Assembly: GCA_016462625.1 (NCBI GenBank)
Contig: JAEMSV010000192.1
Location: 1-5,171 of the forward strand
DNA: 5,171 nt
Reading direction: 5' to 3'
Origin: Solirubrobacteraceae bacterium
GTDB taxonomy: Bacteria; Actinomycetota; Thermoleophilia; Solirubrobacterales; Solirubrobacteraceae
Position 1 is the stretch's first letter; each line of letters begins with the position of its first letter. A program made the translations under genes and the position numbers. Below, one piece after another: positions 1-5,171 of this stretch. Under the pieces are notes generated by a model. The model was not told the DNA's origin, searched no databases, and saw only the letters and a list, made by a program, of their open reading frames with translations.

Positions 1-57
1 ATCAGCTACTCGCCCGTGACGATCACCCAGTGGCAGAACGAGGAGCGCAAGTACTGA
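1..57 (+). CDS. sdhA: C-terminal fragment of probable succinate dehydrogenase/fumarate reductase flavoprotein subunit (partial, 5' end outside window)
   Basis: An open frame enters from the left edge and stops at TGA 55-57, giving 18 residues that end in the sequence EERKY. Many bacterial SdhA proteins end in a similar basic, aromatic-terminated tail (PVT..., then ERKY or similar), and sdhA normally sits directly upstream of sdhB, as here. The flavin-binding and catalytic parts are outside the window, so the call rests on the short tail plus context. If correct, the protein carries covalent FAD and interconverts succinate and fumarate, handing electrons to the neighbouring SdhB. The stop codon overlaps an ATG (TGATG, 55-59), and 34 bases separate it from the sdhB start, which suggests one polycistronic message. 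Whether it has a Tat signal, which would tell a periplasmic fumarate reductase from a cytoplasmic dehydrogenase, cannot be seen here. Confidence 0.72.
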   Translation: MSYSPVTITQWQNEERKY

Positions 58-92
58 TGCTGGCCGCGACCATGGATCGGAAGGACCGCTAA
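57..92 (+). CDS. Possible 11-codon coupling mini-ORF between sdhA and sdhB
   Basis: ATG at 57-59 overlaps the sdhA stop (TGATG) and opens a frame encoding MLAATMDRKDR. Its TAA at 90-92 overlaps the sdhB ATG (TAATG). A purine-rich GAGGAG at 40-45 lies 11 bases upstream of the ATG and could serve as a ribosome binding site. No conserved peptide function is recognised. The simplest reading is either chance, or a translational relay that keeps terminating ribosomes close to the sdhB start and so couples SdhA and SdhB synthesis. The two stop/start overlaps are seen directly; translation of the peptide is inference. Confidence 0.25.
   Translation: MLAATMDRKDR
79..85 (+). promoter_or_regulatory. 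Shine-Dalgarno site of sdhB
   Basis: GGAAGGA lies 6 bases before the ATG at 92. It is a good match to the anti-Shine-Dalgarno sequence at good spacing. It fixes the sdhB start at 92; no other start codon in that frame is found upstream within the window. Confidence 0.75.
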
Positions 93-1186
93 TGGCCGAG
101 TTCAAGCTCAAGCTGCGCCGGTACAACCCGGAGACGGGCGAGGCGCCGTACTGGCAGGAGCACACCGTCGAGCTGGAGCCGCACCGCTCCGTGCTCGAGG
201 CGATCCTCCAGGCCAAGAACAACGAGGACGGCTCGATCGGCGTCCGCTGCTCGTGCAAGGCCGCGATCTGCGGCTCGTGCGGCATCCGGGTCAACGGCAA
301 GCCGGGTCTCGCATGCCACACGCACCTCGACGCGGCGCTCGCCTCGGCGAAGGACGGCGAGACGATCATCGTCGAGCCGATGGGCAACATGCCCGTCATC
401 AAGGACCTGATCGTCGACATGGACGCGGTGCACTGGAAGAAGATCCAGCGCGTCACCCCGTGGCTCGTCAACAAGGAGCCGATCCCCGAGCGCGAGTACG
501 TCGTGCCGCGGGAGTCGATGGTCGACGTCACCCAGTCGATGGCCTGCATCCAGTGCGGCGCCTGCGTCTCGGACTGCCTCTCGATGGAGGTCGACCCGCT
601 GTTCATCGGGCCGGCCGCCCTGGCGAAGAGCTACCGCTTCGTCGGCGACCCGCGCGACGACATGCAGCAGGTGCGCCTGAAGGACCTCGCCGAGGACGCC
701 CACGGCATCTACGACTGCACGCACTGCTTCAAGTGCATCGAGGCATGCCCGAAGGGTGTCGCGCCGATGTCGCAGATCATGCGTCTGCGCCGGATCGCCG
801 GCAACGACTACCACATCGTGGACCGCAACAACGGCGAGCGCCACGAGCGTGCGTTCGTGAGCCTGATCCGCGACCACGGCCTGCTGTGGGAGGCCGAGCT
901 GCTGCCCCGCTCCTACGGCGGCGACAGCTGGTTCGGCAAGTTCCACCCGGCCGCTGGCAAGGAGCTGCTGAGCTCGCTCCCGATCCTGGCCAAGGGCCTG
1001 CTGCGCGGCAAGATGACGCCAATGGGCGCGCTGAAGCCGCACAACATCCCCGCCGAGGACCTCAAGCACGTCCAGCGCATCTACGAGACCGTCGAGGGTC
1101 GCGAGGAGCGCATCGAGTTCAACCTGTACATCTCCGGCAAGGACGAGGACCTCCTTCCGTCGTCTTCCGAGGAGGCCAACGCCTGA
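92..1186 (+). CDS. sdhB: Succinate dehydrogenase/fumarate reductase iron-sulfur subunit, class E-like with a predicted second [4Fe-4S] cluster
   Basis: This 364-residue protein is the electron-transfer subunit linking the FAD of SdhA to the quinone-side subunit. The N-terminal ferredoxin-like domain (about 1-110) has the [2Fe-2S] motif C55-x4-C60-x2-C63-x11-C75, with one extra Cys at 53. The C-terminal dicluster domain has C152-x2-C155-x2-C158-x3-C162, followed by Leu rather than the usual Pro, and then C209-x2-C212-x2-C215-x3-C219-Pro. In classical SdhB/FrdB the position equivalent to C212 is not Cys, and the cluster there is [3Fe-4S]. An added Cys is known from class E enzymes (e.g. Sulfolobales), where a second [4Fe-4S] is present, so the same is inferred here. 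At 364 residues it is longer than the usual 230-260. The extra length is a C-terminal extension of roughly 110-120 residues after the last cluster, of unrecognised fold, which may contact SdhE. The gene overlaps sdhE by one base (TGATG, 1184-1188). The direction of catalysis in vivo is not decidable from sequence. Confidence 0.93.
   Translation: MAEFKLKLRRYNPETGEAPYWQEHTVELEPHRSVLEAILQAKNNEDGSIGVRCSCKAAICGSCGIRVNGKPGLACHTHLDAALASAKDGETIIVEPMGNMPVIKDLIVDMDAVHWKKIQRVTPWLVNKEPIPEREYVVPRESMVDVTQSMACIQCGACVSDCLSMEVDPLFIGPAALAKSYRFVGDPRDDMQQVRLKDLAEDAHGIYDCTHCFKCIEACPKGVAPMSQIMRLRRIAGNDYHIVDRNNGERHERAFVSLIRDHGLLWEAELLPRSYGGDSWFGKFHPAAGKELLSSLPILAKGLLRGKMTPMGALKPHNIPAEDLKHVQRIYETVEGREERIEFNLYISGKDEDLLPSSSEEANA
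1169..1175 (+). promoter_or_regulatory. Shine-Dalgarno site of sdhE inside the sdhB end
   Basis: GAGGAGG lies 10 bases before the ATG at 1186, within the last codons of sdhB. Together with the one-base stop/start overlap, it supports the start at 1186 and translational coupling of the two subunits. The frame stays open far upstream inside sdhB, but the first CCG-domain cysteine follows only 9 codons after this ATG, which is the typical position for the family. Confidence 0.7.
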
Positions 1187-2106
1187 TGAAGGTCGCCTAC
1201 TGGCCCGGCTGCGTCAGCCGAGGCTTCACCCCGGAGCTGCACGGCTCCATGGCGAAGGTCGCGCCGATGCTCGACATCGAGCTCGTCCCGCTGGACCGCG
1301 CGTGCTGCACGGGCGCCGGCGTCATCGCCGAGCACTCGCAGGAGCTCGCCGACTCCCTGAACGCACGCACCTTCGCGCTCGCCCAGCAGATCGGCGACGC
1401 CGACCTGATGATGAACATCTGCTCGACCTGCCAGGGCGCGCAGGGCGAGTGCCAGGAGCGCCTCGACGCGAGCGCCGAGTACCGCGCGGTCATCAACGAG
1501 AACCTCGCCCCCGAGGGCCTCGAGTACCAGGCCGGGATCACGAACAAGAACTTCCTGTGGGTCCTGGTCGAGGAGATCGGCCTGGACAACCTGAAGTCCA
1601 TGGTCAAGCGGCCGCTGACCGACCTGCGGGTCGGCCCGTTCTACGGCTGCTACATCGTGCGTCCCACGGATCGGCTCGGCATCAACGCCGAGAACCCGCG
1701 TGACACGTACCTCGAGCAGGTCATCGAGACCCTCGGCGGCACGACGGTCGACTACGCCGGCAGCCAGAAGTGCTGCGGCTTCCCGATCATCACGATGAAC
1801 AAGCAGAAGTCGCTGCAGCAGGCCGGCATGCACCTCTCCGACGCGCAGGACGCGGACGCGGACTGCCTCGTCACGCCGTGCCCGCTGTGCCACCTGAACC
1901 TGGATCTCCAGCAGCCGGTGGTCGGGCCCGCGATCGGGCGAGGCGACCTGCACATGCCGGTGCTGCACCTGCCGCAGCTCGTCGGTCTGGCGCTCGGGCT
2001 CGACGCCAAGGAACTGGGCCTGACCAAGCACGTCGTCAAGCCGACGTCGGTCATCGACTGGTCGACATCGGTCGTCGGTGCCGTGGGCGCCGGCGGCGGC
2101 TGGTAG
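1186..2106 (+). CDS. sdhE: CCG-domain (HdrB/SdhE-type) subunit of class E succinate:quinone oxidoreductase
   Basis: This 306-residue protein has two cysteine-rich CCG domains. The first runs C9-x30-C40-C41-x37-C79-x2-C82; its C40-C41 pair is followed by Thr-Gly rather than Gly. The second is C155 (in YGCYIVRP)-x40-C196-C197-Gly-x34-C232-x2-C235. This CxnCCGxmCxxC pattern defines a family that includes heterodisulfide reductase subunit HdrB, SdhE of class E complex II, the C-terminal half of thiol:fumarate reductase TfrB, and MfrE. In HdrB such motifs bind unusual noncubane [4Fe-4S] clusters. In class E enzymes this subunit replaces the haem-containing SdhC/SdhD anchors and is thought to mediate contact with quinone. 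No transmembrane helix is evident, so it probably sits on the membrane as a peripheral protein. The last ~20 residues are Ser/Val/Gly-rich and end in GAGGGW, an unusual tail that might touch the membrane (inference). The call as an SDH subunit rests on direct fusion-like coupling to sdhB. A thiol-linked fumarate reductase is the main alternative. Confidence 0.87.
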   Translation: MKVAYWPGCVSRGFTPELHGSMAKVAPMLDIELVPLDRACCTGAGVIAEHSQELADSLNARTFALAQQIGDADLMMNICSTCQGAQGECQERLDASAEYRAVINENLAPEGLEYQAGITNKNFLWVLVEEIGLDNLKSMVKRPLTDLRVGPFYGCYIVRPTDRLGINAENPRDTYLEQVIETLGGTTVDYAGSQKCCGFPIITMNKQKSLQQAGMHLSDAQDADADCLVTPCPLCHLNLDLQQPVVGPAIGRGDLHMPVLHLPQLVGLALGLDAKELGLTKHVVKPTSVIDWSTSVVGAVGAGGGW

Positions 2107-2121
2107 GCCGCACCGAAGCTC

Positions 2122-2158
2122 CGTGGCGCGCGGCGGGGTCGCCGCGCGCCGCACGTTT
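2122..2158 (+). terminator. Hairpin terminator after sdhE
   Basis: A perfect 11-bp GC inverted repeat (left arm 2125-2135, right arm 2140-2150) closes on a GGGT loop. CGT at 2122-2124 can also pair with ACG at 2153-2155 across a two-base bulge. It begins 18 bases after the sdhE stop and is followed by only a short T run (TTT, 2156-2158). It therefore resembles the GC-rich, U-poor terminators of high-GC actinobacteria more than a classical intrinsic terminator. It most likely ends the sdh transcript and insulates the downstream gene; some read-through is possible. Confidence 0.62.
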
Positions 2159-2184
2159 CGCGGGATCAGCCGTTCGTCCAGGTG

Positions 2185-2215
2185 CTGACCTCCCCGGATC
2201 TGGGACGCGTACTGT
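2185..2215 (+). promoter_or_regulatory. Weak candidate promoter for the PAS-GGDEF-EAL gene
   Basis: TACTGT at 2210-2215 fits the actinobacterial -10 pattern TANNNT. CTGACC at 2185-2190 is a 4-of-6 match to TTGACA at a rather long 19-base spacing. Transcription would begin about 2222, leaving a short leader before the ATG at 2245. The position between a terminator and a new gene supports a promoter somewhere in 2155-2240, but these exact boxes are only a guess. Confidence 0.25.
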
Positions 2216-2236
2216 CGGGTAAGCAAGACGACGTTC

Positions 2237-2240
2237 GAGG
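2237..2240 (+). promoter_or_regulatory. Shine-Dalgarno site deciding the start of the PAS-GGDEF-EAL gene
   Basis: GAGG lies 4 bases before ATG 2245, close but within range. It favours ATG 2245 over the in-frame GTG at 2182. The GTG would add 21 residues with no domain character, would put the start codon ahead of the candidate -10 element, and has no comparably good site upstream. Confidence 0.5.
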
Positions 2241-2244
2241 TGCG

Positions 2245-5145
2245 ATGTCCGCAGGATCCCCCCACCCGCCCGACTGGAACGCGCTCGTCTCGGGCGCGGT
2301 CGACCTGTTCGACGAGGGCGTCATCGTCATTGCCGCCGACGGGTCGATCACCGCGGCGAACGCGAAGGCCGCGCCCCTCCTGGGGCTGACGCACGACCAG
2401 CTGACCGGCCGCAGCGCGCTCGATCCCGCATGGGGCACGATCGATGCGGCGGGCGCGCCACTGCCGGGCGGCCGGCTGCCCGGCCCGGAGGCGATCCGGA
2501 CCGGCGAGCCGCAGCGCGACAACATCGTCGGCGTCCGGCTCCCGGACGGCACGCTGCGCTGGCAGAGCGTCACCGCGGTACCGCTCCGCCTCGCCCCCGG
2601 GGAATCGCCGTACGCGGCCCTGGTTCGCTACACGGACATCACGCCGCGCCACCAGGAGTTCCGGGCCCTCGCCGACGCCGCCCAGCGTCTGGAGGAGGTG
2701 GAGGCGATCGCGCAGCTCGGGACGTGGGAGTACGACGTCGTCTCCGACCAGCTGCAGCTCTCCGAGGGTCTGTTCCGCCTCGTCGGCCATACCCCGGCCA
2801 CGCTGCCCCAGGGGCAGGCAGGGTTCGAGGCAACCGTGCATCCCCAGGACCGCGACGAGGTGTTCGTCGCGCTCCAGGAGACGGTCCGGCACGGCCGGGA
2901 CTTCAACGTCGTCCATCGCATCCGGCGGGCCGATGGCTCCATCGCCACGGTCCGCGTCCGCGCGCGGGCGCAGCTCGACGGGGAGGGCAACGTCCTGCGG
3001 GTCGTCGGCGCCACCCAGGACATCTCCGAACCGGCGCGGATGGAGCGCGAGCTCTCGAGTGCGCGCGACAAGCTGCGCGGCGTCCTCGACGCCGTCACCG
3101 AGCACGCGATCGTCGCGACCAATCCCTTCGGCGTCATCACCGAGATCAATCGCGGGGCGGAGCTGATGTTCGGCTATGCGGCCGACGAGGTGATCGGCGG
3201 CTCGCCAGGCATTTGGCACGACGCCGAGGAGATCATCGCCCGAGCGGCGGAGCTCGGGATCCCGCCGAGCCTCGACGTCTTCACGTACTCCGCGCGTCAG
3301 GGGGTGCCCGAGACGCGCGACTGGACCTACGTGCGCAAGGACGGCGAGCGGCGGCGCATGGCCATCACGCTCACCGTTCAGCGCGACCCCAAGGGCGCGG
3401 TCCTGGGGTACATCAGCGTCGCGCGCGACGTGACCGAGGTCCACCGCGCAGAGATCGCCCGGCGACAGGCCGAGGCGCGGTTCCGCACCGCCTTCGACCA
3501 TGCCCCGATCGGCGTCGGCCTCGTGGATCTCGCCGACGAGAGCCCCGGCCTGCTGCTGGAGGCCAACCGCGCGCTCGGCCTGCTCGTCGGGCGCGACGAG
3601 CAGGAGCTCCACGGCATGCGCCTGCCCGCGCTCGTGCACCCCGAGGACGCCGACAGCCTCACCGTCCAGCTCGCCGCGCTGGCCCGGAGCCGCCTGCCGA
3701 GCTTCCAGAGCGAGGTGCGGCTCATGCACCGGGACGGCCAGTTCGTCTGGGCGCTCCTGGGCGCGGCCGCCGACCTCCGAGAGGGCGAGCAGACCGCGGT
3801 GCTCCAGGTCCTCGACATCACGGAGCGCAAGCGCTTCGAGGGACAGCTGCAGTACCTCGCCGACCACGACCCGCTCACCGGGCTCTACAACCGCCGGCGC
3901 TTCGAGGAGGAGCTCGAGCGGGCGCTCGCGCATTCCGGCCGCTACCAGGTGCCGGGCGCGCTGATGATGATCGACCTCGACGGACTGAAACTCGTCAACG
4001 ACACCCTCGGCCATGCGGCCGGCGACGAGCTGATCGAGCGCGTCGCGCGCCTGCTGCGGCATTCGCTGCGCACGAGCGACGTCGTGGCCCGGCTGGGTGG
4101 CGACGAGTTCGGCATCCTCCTCCCGCAGATGTCCCAGGAGGCCGCGGAGCAGGTCGCCGACAAGCTCCTCGACGCGCTCCGCGAGGGCGGCATCGTCCTG
4201 ACAGCCAACCACCATGGTCGCGTCACCGCCTCGATCGGGATCACGGCGTGGGAAGGGCCGGCCGCGAGCGAGCCGCACGAGCTGCTGATCCAGGCCGATC
4301 GGGCCATGTACACGGCGAAGGACAGCGGGCGAGACCGCTACGCGGTGCACGAGCCAGACGCAGGTGGTGACGCACCCGACGGCACGACGTGGCTCGAGCG
4401 GCTGCGCGAAGCGCTCGGCGTCGAGGACGGGTTCGTCCTGCACGCCCAGCCGATCGTCCCCATCGCCGCCGCGAACGACGGCATCGACCGCTACGAGCTG
4501 CTCGTCCGGATGCGTGGGGACGGCAGCGAGCTCGTCCCGCCGGGCACCTTCCTCGCCCTCGCAGAGCGCTACGACCTCGTCCAGCAGCTGGACCGGTGGG
4601 TGCTCGCGCAGGCCGTGGCTCTCGTTCGGACCCGTGAGCTCGCCAACCACCCGGTCAACGTCACGGTCAACCTCTCGGGCCGCACGGTCAACGACCCGGC
4701 GCTGGCCCGAGACCTCGAGCTGCTCCTGCGCGACGGGCCGCTCCGGGAGGGCGCGCTCACCGTCGAGGTCACCGAGACCGAGGCGATCGTGAACATCGAC
4801 CGCGCGCGGATCCTGGCGCGCGACCTGCGCGCACTGGGCTGCCGGTTCGCCCTCGACGACTTCGGCGCCGGCTTCGCGTCGTTCTACTACCTCAAGCACC
4901 TCGCGTTCGACCTGCTGAAGATCGACGGCGAGTTCATCCGCCAGCTCCCGATCACGCCGACCGACCGCCTCGTGGTGCGCGCGGTGGTCGACATCGCAAG
5001 GGCGATGGGCACCGAGACGTGCGCGGAATTCGTCGGCGACGACGAGACCGTCGAGATCTTGCGCGAGATGGGCGTCGACTACGGCCAGGGGTTCCACCTC
5101 GGCCGTCCCCGGCCGGTGGAGGCCCTGCTTGCCGAGGCGGGCTAG
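2245..5145 (+). CDS. Soluble cyclic-di-GMP signalling protein, PAS x4 - GGDEF - EAL (diguanylate cyclase/phosphodiesterase)
   Basis: The product has 966 residues. Four PAS domains run at about 10-137, 150-262, 274-400 and 408-530, each ending in a PAC-like D-[IV]-[ST] segment (YTDITPR, TQDISEP, ARDVTEV, LDITERK). The GGDEF domain (about 534-700) begins DPLTGLYNRR. It has metal aspartate D577, substrate residues N585 and D594, the motif GGDEF at 618-622, and an inhibitory I-site RTSD (609-612) exactly five residues upstream. It should therefore make c-di-GMP from GTP and be product-inhibited. The EAL domain (about 716-966) reads ELL (751-753) in place of EAL but keeps E751, R755, N809, E841, E844, D871-D872, K892, E928 and Q948. 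The spacing matches the catalytic set of active phosphodiesterases such as RocR. AEGVET reads AEFVGD (927-932). No signal peptide, membrane segment, LOV cysteine motif or receiver domain is seen, so it is a cytoplasmic sensor with unknown ligands. Net activity, cyclase or phosphodiesterase, cannot be told from sequence. It forms its own transcription unit after the sdhE terminator. Confidence 0.93.
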   Translation: MSAGSPHPPDWNALVSGAVDLFDEGVIVIAADGSITAANAKAAPLLGLTHDQLTGRSALDPAWGTIDAAGAPLPGGRLPGPEAIRTGEPQRDNIVGVRLPDGTLRWQSVTAVPLRLAPGESPYAALVRYTDITPRHQEFRALADAAQRLEEVEAIAQLGTWEYDVVSDQLQLSEGLFRLVGHTPATLPQGQAGFEATVHPQDRDEVFVALQETVRHGRDFNVVHRIRRADGSIATVRVRARAQLDGEGNVLRVVGATQDISEPARMERELSSARDKLRGVLDAVTEHAIVATNPFGVITEINRGAELMFGYAADEVIGGSPGIWHDAEEIIARAAELGIPPSLDVFTYSARQGVPETRDWTYVRKDGERRRMAITLTVQRDPKGAVLGYISVARDVTEVHRAEIARRQAEARFRTAFDHAPIGVGLVDLADESPGLLLEANRALGLLVGRDEQELHGMRLPALVHPEDADSLTVQLAALARSRLPSFQSEVRLMHRDGQFVWALLGAAADLREGEQTAVLQVLDITERKRFEGQLQYLADHDPLTGLYNRRRFEEELERALAHSGRYQVPGALMMIDLDGLKLVNDTLGHAAGDELIERVARLLRHSLRTSDVVARLGGDEFGILLPQMSQEAAEQVADKLLDALREGGIVLTANHHGRVTASIGITAWEGPAASEPHELLIQADRAMYTAKDSGRDRYAVHEPDAGGDAPDGTTWLERLREALGVEDGFVLHAQPIVPIAAANDGIDRYELLVRMRGDGSELVPPGTFLALAERYDLVQQLDRWVLAQAVALVRTRELANHPVNVTVNLSGRTVNDPALARDLELLLRDGPLREGALTVEVTETEAIVNIDRARILARDLRALGCRFALDDFGAGFASFYYLKHLAFDLLKIDGEFIRQLPITPTDRLVVRAVVDIARAMGTETCAEFVGDDETVEILREMGVDYGQGFHLGRPRPVEALLAEAG

Positions 5146-5171
5146 CCTGGAATTGTTGGCCCGCCCACCCC
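5146..5171. other. Trailing intergenic bases, nothing recognised
   Basis: The 26 bases after the stop at 5143-5145 contain no hairpin, start codon with a ribosome site, or clear promoter. The stretch is too short to judge what follows. Confidence 0.5.

Noticed and set aside
89..1069. A 326-codon minus-strand frame opposite sdhB
   Set aside because: It is an antisense shadow of the conserved sdhB gene with the same biased composition and no recognisable domain or ribosome site.
253..1185. Upstream in-frame extension of SdhE inside sdhB (start at 253 instead of 1186)
   Set aside because: The extra residues are Arg/Ala/Pro/Gly-rich frameshift translation of sdhB. The start at 1186 has a Shine-Dalgarno site and places the first CCG cysteine at residue 9, as usual for the family. 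It is therefore not a TfrB-like SdhB-CCG fusion.
2182..2244. Alternative GTG start for the PAS-GGDEF-EAL protein, adding 21 residues
   Set aside because: The added segment has no domain character and would begin ahead of the candidate -10 box. ATG 2245 has GAGG just upstream.
2430..4370. Long Arg/Pro/Ala-rich frame overlapping the PAS-GGDEF region on the plus strand
   Set aside because: It is an out-of-frame shadow. The true frame shows PAS, GGDEF and EAL motifs throughout.
1081..5097. A 1338-codon open frame on the minus strand spanning parts of three genes
   Set aside because: It lies antisense to well-supported genes with clear motifs. Its product is a low-complexity mix of Arg, Ala, Asp, Val, Leu and His with no domain. 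Such frames arise when the sense codons almost always end in C or G, so antisense stops are rare.
5143..5148. TAGCCT as a -10 element for a gene beyond the right edge
   Set aside because: It fits TANNNT, but there is no -35-like sequence at acceptable spacing, it overlaps the stop codon, and the downstream gene is not visible.
1..5171. CRISPR arrays, tRNA/rRNA genes, insertion sequences, long direct repeats or a phage/defence system
   Set aside because: No repeated spacer-like units, RNA gene landmarks, transposase motifs or flanking duplications were seen. The window reads as ordinary chromosomal metabolic and signalling genes.

Overview
This window comes from a very GC-rich bacterial chromosome. 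Nearly every codon ends in C or G, and genes are tightly packed with ATGA-type overlaps. Together with the style of the proteins, this suggests a high-GC actinobacterium, perhaps of the Thermoleophilia type (Solirubrobacter/Conexibacter/Patulibacter-like). That assignment is an inference from composition and protein flavour only.

All genes lie on the + strand. Positions 1-57 hold the last 18 codons of an upstream gene, most likely the flavoprotein subunit of succinate dehydrogenase/fumarate reductase (sdhA). A possible 11-codon mini-ORF (57-92) then bridges to sdhB (92-1186), the iron-sulfur subunit. sdhB overlaps by one base the next gene (1186-2106), a protein with two CCG (cysteine-rich, HdrB/SdhE-type) domains. 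Together they form an sdhA-sdhB-sdhE operon, the signature of a non-classical (class E) succinate:quinone oxidoreductase. In that class a CCG protein replaces the haem-binding membrane anchors SdhC/SdhD. SdhB agrees with this: its last cysteine motif has four cysteines (CxxCxxCxxxCP) instead of the usual three plus a non-Cys residue, so a second [4Fe-4S] cluster is predicted where classical enzymes carry [3Fe-4S].

The operon ends at a strong GC-rich hairpin (2122-2158). After a short intergenic stretch with a weak promoter candidate comes one large gene (2245-5145). It encodes a 966-residue soluble cyclic-di-GMP turnover protein with four PAS domains, a GGDEF domain with an intact active site and inhibitory I-site, and an EAL domain. 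The EAL domain keeps all the main metal and catalytic residues, although its signature reads ELL and its AEGVET motif reads AEFVGD. The last 26 bases hold no recognisable feature.

How the parts work together: SdhA oxidises succinate (or reduces fumarate), SdhB passes electrons along its Fe-S chain, and SdhE probably links that chain to quinone at the membrane surface. The c-di-GMP gene is separated by a terminator and appears to be an independent signalling gene; nothing in the sequence ties it functionally to the respiratory complex. The most noteworthy item is the class E-like SdhB/SdhE pair with its predicted cluster change and no anchor subunit downstream.
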